Shown here piece by piece: positions 23,191-25,610 of a stretch of 25,610 nt of DNA. Under the pieces are notes generated by a model. It searched no databases and had not been told where the DNA came from. It saw only the letters and a list, made by a program, of their open reading frames with translations. Made by a program: the position numbers and the translations under genes. Origin of the DNA: a virus; the IMG/VR virus record IMGVR_UViG_3300027816_000379, positions 1-25,610 of that record. The stretch is one strand, 5' to 3'. The first letter of the stretch is position 1. The number at the start of each line of letters is the position of its first letter.

Positions 23191-23606
23191 TACGACACGA
23201 ATACATATCAGTTCAAGATTATAGGAGAGTTGGTCTAGCCAATGAATATTGGTTGTGGCATTTTACTGCATCTAAACCATTACCAGCACAACAAATTCAG
23301 TCACTTATGGGACCAACGGATGAAATAGGATTTCATCCTTTTAGATACATTGTAGACCAAATGTCTATTCCTGTTTTTGAAAGTGAATCTTCTAAATCTT
23401 ACGACTTCTTGTTATCATTAGACCCACATATTACAGCGAATAAGCTCTATCAAAGAGACCATTTTTTTACTTTGGTATTGGGATTCAATTACATGAGATT
23501 AGTCACCTCAACATTTCATCCAAATAAATGTTATTGTGCAGAAGGAATTATAAGCGTAGTTGCAGACCTTAATGCGAATTTACTTAAAGATTTCAAATTT
23601 GATTAA
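23187..23606 (+). CDS. Hypothetical protein, 139 aa
   Basis: A soluble protein with no family recognised. It begins MIRHEYISVQDYRRVGLANE and contains aromatic- and His-rich segments (YWLWHFTASKPLP, DEIGFHPFRYIVDQM). It is translationally coupled to the 2OG-Fe(II) oxygenase and shares the TTAA stop (23603-23606) with the convergent DUF6445-like gene, so it may work with the oxygenase pair. Confidence 0.65.
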   Translation: MIRHEYISVQDYRRVGLANEYWLWHFTASKPLPAQQIQSLMGPTDEIGFHPFRYIVDQMSIPVFESESSKSYDFLLSLDPHITANKLYQRDHFFTLVLGFNYMRLVTSTFHPNKCYCAEGIISVVADLNANLLKDFKFD

Positions 23607-24199
23607 CGTTCAGTATTGAAGAAAAATACCTGAAATAATCTTCCATCGTACATATCCCTTCCGAAATAATCCAAGGATACGTGATAGTTGTCTGCTCTAT
23701 ACATGATAAGACGATTAAAAACATTTCCAACTCTATCGACTAATTCCCATTTTGTATAATCTCTACAATCAATACCAGGAGGTGCAGACTCTTTGTAGCC
23801 TGGTTCATTTTCTCTTTTATAATCGTAGTGCATCCACCCTGTTGCTTTATGTCGAAAAATACCCGTTCCCGAACTAAGAGGAGCGTCGGGTGTTAGGTAA
23901 CAAACCGCGGCCCAATCAGTTGTGGAGTCAGCGTGAATCCATGACCTGTCTTCTGCTACCGTATATTGAAAAGAACCAGTATAATTGTTTTCAGGGTCGT
24001 CACTACCCCAATAGGTAATTTCTCCAGCAAATGGATAAAGAATATCTCTTAATTTCTTTTTAAGTCCGTCATTTAAAAATGACCTTGTTCTTTGACCTGG
24101 ATAATTTCCTCTAACTTTAAATTCTTGTTTGAGTGCGAATTCTCTAACATCCATTGGGTTTGCGTAGAAATCGTCAATTGTAAGTGAATTAAATCTCAT
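23603..24199 (-). CDS. DUF6445-type, 2OG-Fe(II) oxygenase-like protein
   Basis: A 198-aa protein. IDDFYANPMDVREFALKQEF (8-27), NYPGQRTRSF (32-41), RSWIHADSTTDWAAVCYLTP (85-104), GTGIFRHKATG (111-121), LIMYRADNYHVS (164-175) and DGRLFQVFFFN (185-195) follow the DUF6445 pattern. H89-x-D91, H173 and R187 occupy the iron and 2-oxoglutarate positions expected of an oxygenase fold. Substrate unknown. It is convergent with the coupled oxygenase/139-aa pair. Confidence 0.8.
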   Translation of the reverse strand: MRFNSLTIDDFYANPMDVREFALKQEFKVRGNYPGQRTRSFLNDGLKKKLRDILYPFAGEITYWGSDDPENNYTGSFQYTVAEDRSWIHADSTTDWAAVCYLTPDAPLSSGTGIFRHKATGWMHYDYKRENEPGYKESAPPGIDCRDYTKWELVDRVGNVFNRLIMYRADNYHVSLDYFGRDMYDGRLFQVFFFNTER

Positions 24200-24225
24200 A
24201 AAATTTGTCTTTAGTAAAAAGTAAC

Positions 24226-24233
24226 CATAAATA
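24226..24233 (-). promoter_or_regulatory. Candidate late promoter box of DUF6445-like gene
   Basis: TGTATTTATG on the minus strand, 26 nt before the ATG at 24199; the longest spacing among the candidate boxes. Confidence 0.3.
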
Positions 24234-24247
24234 CACAGAAAAAAAAT

Positions 24248-24279
24248 GGTAAAAGAAAAATTTTGAAATGACTTTTACC
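24248..24279. repeat. Inverted repeat GGTAAAAG / CTTTTACC in a divergent gap
   Basis: A perfect 8-bp inverted repeat (24248-24255 and 24272-24279) with a 16-nt spacer, centred in the 113-nt gap between the DUF6445-like gene and the 99-aa gene. There is no T-run, and half-site centres are 24 nt apart. It could be an operator or a weak hairpin in a leader. Confidence 0.45.
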
Positions 24280-24312
24280 TTACTTTATAATATTTGTTAT
24301 ATAAAATTGCTT

Positions 24313-24612
24313 ATGGAAATTAAAGAAATTGTGTCCTACTTCATGAACAGTGATAGCAACATCATGGAGGTTTCTTTTAGGACAATTGAGGACAACGATG
24401 AGGTTATTAGAGTAGACCAAATAGATTATTCAATAGTTGAAGAATACGGGTTTGATTTAGTCACAGAATCTTTAGATTTTTTTGACGAGGATGAAGATGA
24501 TTCATTCGTTGACGAAGACAAAGTTGAATTGGATGAGGATGAATTGATAACATTCTTAAATGAATATTATACAATTCACCCTAACTCTTTACCAAGTGCG
24601 GAATTTTATTAA
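24313..24612 (+). CDS. Very acidic hypothetical protein, 99 aa
   Basis: Starts MEIKEIVSYFMNSDSNIMEV. The C-terminal half is packed with Asp and Glu (LDFFDEDEDDSFVDEDKVEL), as in DNA mimics or small inhibitors, but no family is recognised. The frame is open from 24268, but that extension is hydrophobic and crosses the AT-rich upstream region; the ATG at 24313 is preferred. It shares the TTAA stop (24609-24612) with the lipoprotein gene. Confidence 0.65.
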   Translation: MEIKEIVSYFMNSDSNIMEVSFRTIEDNDEVIRVDQIDYSIVEEYGFDLVTESLDFFDEDEDDSFVDEDKVELDEDELITFLNEYYTIHPNSLPSAEFY

Positions 24613-25151
24613 GGTCCAACTCTATTAAGAGAAAGAATTAACCTGTAGTGCGGACCATCTTTACCGTAGGGTGCAAAATCTAAACCTGAAAGTTGAAGAG
24701 TTTCTAACAAGTCACTATCAACTTGGAACGTAATTCTTGCGTAAGAATTTCTATCTTTTGGTTTGTAGTCAAATTGAATTTTTCCTGTAGTATATGCATC
24801 AAAACTATATGGAACCCTCCAAAACATAATTTCGTTTGGTGACTCACCATACTCCCATCTATCCCTTTGACCATTTTGTTGTCTATTGAACCAAATCATT
24901 CTTATGGTTGAGTAATCAAAATGCAGATAGAAATTATCTACTTTGATTGAATCAAATGGGTCAGGAAGGTATGGAGTCATAAAAGTAGAACCTGAAAGGA
25001 AGGTTGTATCTTTTGTGGTTGCCTGTGATGTTTGAATCAGAGTAACTTTGGAAACAACATACTTTCCACTCAAAGTCAGGTCACTGACTTCAGTAACATA
25101 TTTTTCACATGATATGAGAAATGGGAGTAAGAAAATAATATATTTTTTCAT
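24609..25151 (-). CDS. Phage-encoded lipoprotein, 180 aa
   Basis: Starts MKKYIIFLLPFLISCEKYV: a lipoprotein signal peptide with lipobox LISC (Cys at residue 15), followed by Glu-Lys; in Bacteroidetes, charged residues after the Cys often direct surface exposure. The mature part is beta-rich (LTLSGKYVVSKVTLIQ, DNFYLHFDYSTIRMIWF, GKIQFDYKP), a lipocalin-like pattern. The ATG at 25151 is chosen over 25178 because it gives a proper signal peptide and follows TACCTTTG by 5 nt. Host-type promoter plus surface lipoprotein would suit a superinfection-exclusion factor; this is inferred. Confidence 0.8.
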   Translation of the reverse strand: MKKYIIFLLPFLISCEKYVTEVSDLTLSGKYVVSKVTLIQTSQATTKDTTFLSGSTFMTPYLPDPFDSIKVDNFYLHFDYSTIRMIWFNRQQNGQRDRWEYGESPNEIMFWRVPYSFDAYTTGKIQFDYKPKDRNSYARITFQVDSDLLETLQLSGLDFAPYGKDGPHYRLILSLNRVGP

Positions 25152-25156
25152 AATCC

Positions 25157-25164
25157 CAAAGGTA
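25157..25164 (-). promoter_or_regulatory. Host-type -7 box of lipoprotein gene
   Basis: TACCTTTG on the minus strand, 5 nt before the ATG at 25151. A TTTG lies upstream but with a spacer of only about 16 nt, so the -33 match is weak. Confidence 0.4.
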
Positions 25165-25187
25165 TGAAATTTTACCAAACCAAAAAA

Positions 25188-25195
25188 TATTTATT
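25188..25195 (+). promoter_or_regulatory. Candidate late promoter box of 82-aa gene
   Basis: ATATTTATT, 3 nt before the ATG at 25199; the layout closely resembles that at 17684-17697. Confidence 0.35.
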
Positions 25196-25198
25196 TAT

Positions 25199-25447
25199 AT
25201 GATTTTAGACGTAGATATTTTAATAACACTATTCGAAAAGTACTCGGATAAGAAAACATCAAGTGAAATTGGAGAACAAGAAGCGGCAGCTGCACCTTCA
25301 GGAGGTTCTACAGGGGGTGGTAAAGTACCACCAAAATGGGCCGATATTCACGGTGGACCTAAAAGAGGGAAAGCCAACATGTTAAGTAAAGGTGGCGAAA
25401 AATGGGAAACAGGTATGAATAGAGGCGTCGCAAATCAAATTTGGTAA
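25199..25447 (+). CDS. Small probable virion protein with IGE-Q leader, 82 aa
   Basis: A helical leader (MILDVDILITLFEKYSDKK) ends at I24-G-E-Q27, followed by an Ala/Gly/Ser-rich stretch and a basic Gly-rich tail (KVPPKWADIHGGPKRGKANM). The size, leader and basic tail resemble T4-type internal head proteins that are cleaved by the prohead protease and packaged with DNA. Assignment is inferred from this layout; no family is recognised. Confidence 0.6.
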   Translation: MILDVDILITLFEKYSDKKTSSEIGEQEAAAAPSGGSTGGGKVPPKWADIHGGPKRGKANMLSKGGEKWETGMNRGVANQIW

Positions 25448-25455
25448 AATCAATA

Positions 25456-25463
25456 TATTTATA
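25456..25463 (+). promoter_or_regulatory. Candidate late promoter box of the terminal gene
   Basis: ATATTTATA, 17 nt before the ATG at 25481. Confidence 0.4.
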
Positions 25464-25480
25464 ACAAAAAACAGATTTAT

Positions 25481-25610
25481 ATGATACATCCTAAATACAG
25501 CCCAGAAGAGGCTCTACAGAGAATGAAACTAATGATGGAGTATGATTCTTCAAAAACTCTTAGTGAAAATGAAAAACTATTAAAAGAAGATTCCACAGGA
25601 TGGGAAAGAG
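25481..25610 (+). CDS. Probable virion protein, 5' part only
   Basis: An ATG at 25481 opens a frame of 43 codons that runs off the right edge. It begins MIHPKYSPEEALQRMKLMME and continues through a helical segment to L27-S-E-N30, again an [L/I]xE site near the N terminus, before a Lys/Glu-rich region. The TATTTATA box 17 nt upstream supports the start. I recall similar openings in large-phage structural proteins. The rest lies outside the window. Confidence 0.6.
   Translation, partial: MIHPKYSPEEALQRMKLMMEYDSSKTLSENEKLLKEDSTGWER

Noticed and set aside
1-25610. Window as a bacterial chromosome segment
   Set aside because: The T9SS, lipoprotein and CsgG-like genes could be bacterial, but the endolysin, DUF5872 protein, thyA operon, overlaps and lack of housekeeping genes favour a phage. 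An integrated prophage cannot be excluded, although no integrase or attachment site is seen.

Overview
The window reads as part of a large, AT-rich tailed-phage genome that infects a Bacteroidetes host. Phage evidence: densely packed short genes with ATGA/TAATG overlaps, frequent strand switching, a GH19 endolysin, thymidylate synthase, a DUF5872-type protein, PPK2, a tRNA gene, two 2OG-Fe(II) oxygenase-type proteins, and no bacterial housekeeping genes. Host evidence: a type IX secretion (T9SS) C-terminal sorting domain, a lipoprotein, several exported or outer-membrane proteins, and several promoters matching the Bacteroidetes consensus TTTG-N19/20-TAnnTTTG.

Layout. 1-2172 (minus): a cut-off small protein, an acidic protein, a calcineurin-like phosphoesterase, a one-helix membrane protein and two small conserved-looking proteins. 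2195-2585: a terminator that overlaps a promoter, then a small gene with its own host-type promoter. 2586-10297 (minus): one long operon of cell-surface and lysis genes: a small exported CsgG-like protein, a T9SS-sorted dockerin/cohesin-like protein, two small membrane proteins (one holin-like), a second CsgG-like protein, a serine/asparagine-rich outer-membrane barrel, a C-type lectin and the endolysin. 10370-13249 (plus): PPK2, a DUF5872 protein and three small genes. 13246-15237 (minus): flavodoxin-like reductase, a WCT-motif protein and tRNA-Ser(UGA). 15281-18318: a small exported protein, an HExxH protein and hypotheticals, with a membrane protein on the opposite strand. 18315-20199 (minus): a five-gene operon ending in Smr and ThyA. 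20401-25610: an acidic double zinc-ribbon protein, a GT17-like glycosyltransferase, two oxygenase-like proteins, a lipoprotein and two probable virion proteins.

Three patterns tie the genes together. (1) First genes of transcription units carry either a host-type TAnnTTTG promoter or a TATTTAT[A/T/C/G] box 3-26 nt before the start. The second class precedes the surface/lysis operon, endolysin, PPK2, tRNA and most probable virion genes, so it may be the late promoter. (2) Several products behind that box carry a short leader ending in [L/I]xE-Q, resembling T4-type prohead-protease sites; PPK2 is one of them, so the enzyme may be packaged in the head. (3) Four convergent gene pairs end on one shared palindromic TTAA, each gene using it as its own TAA stop.

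The best candidate for an undescribed system is the 2586-10297 operon. It would put a secretion-pore homologue, a T9SS cargo, a lectin and an outer-membrane barrel under one late-type promoter together with the endolysin.
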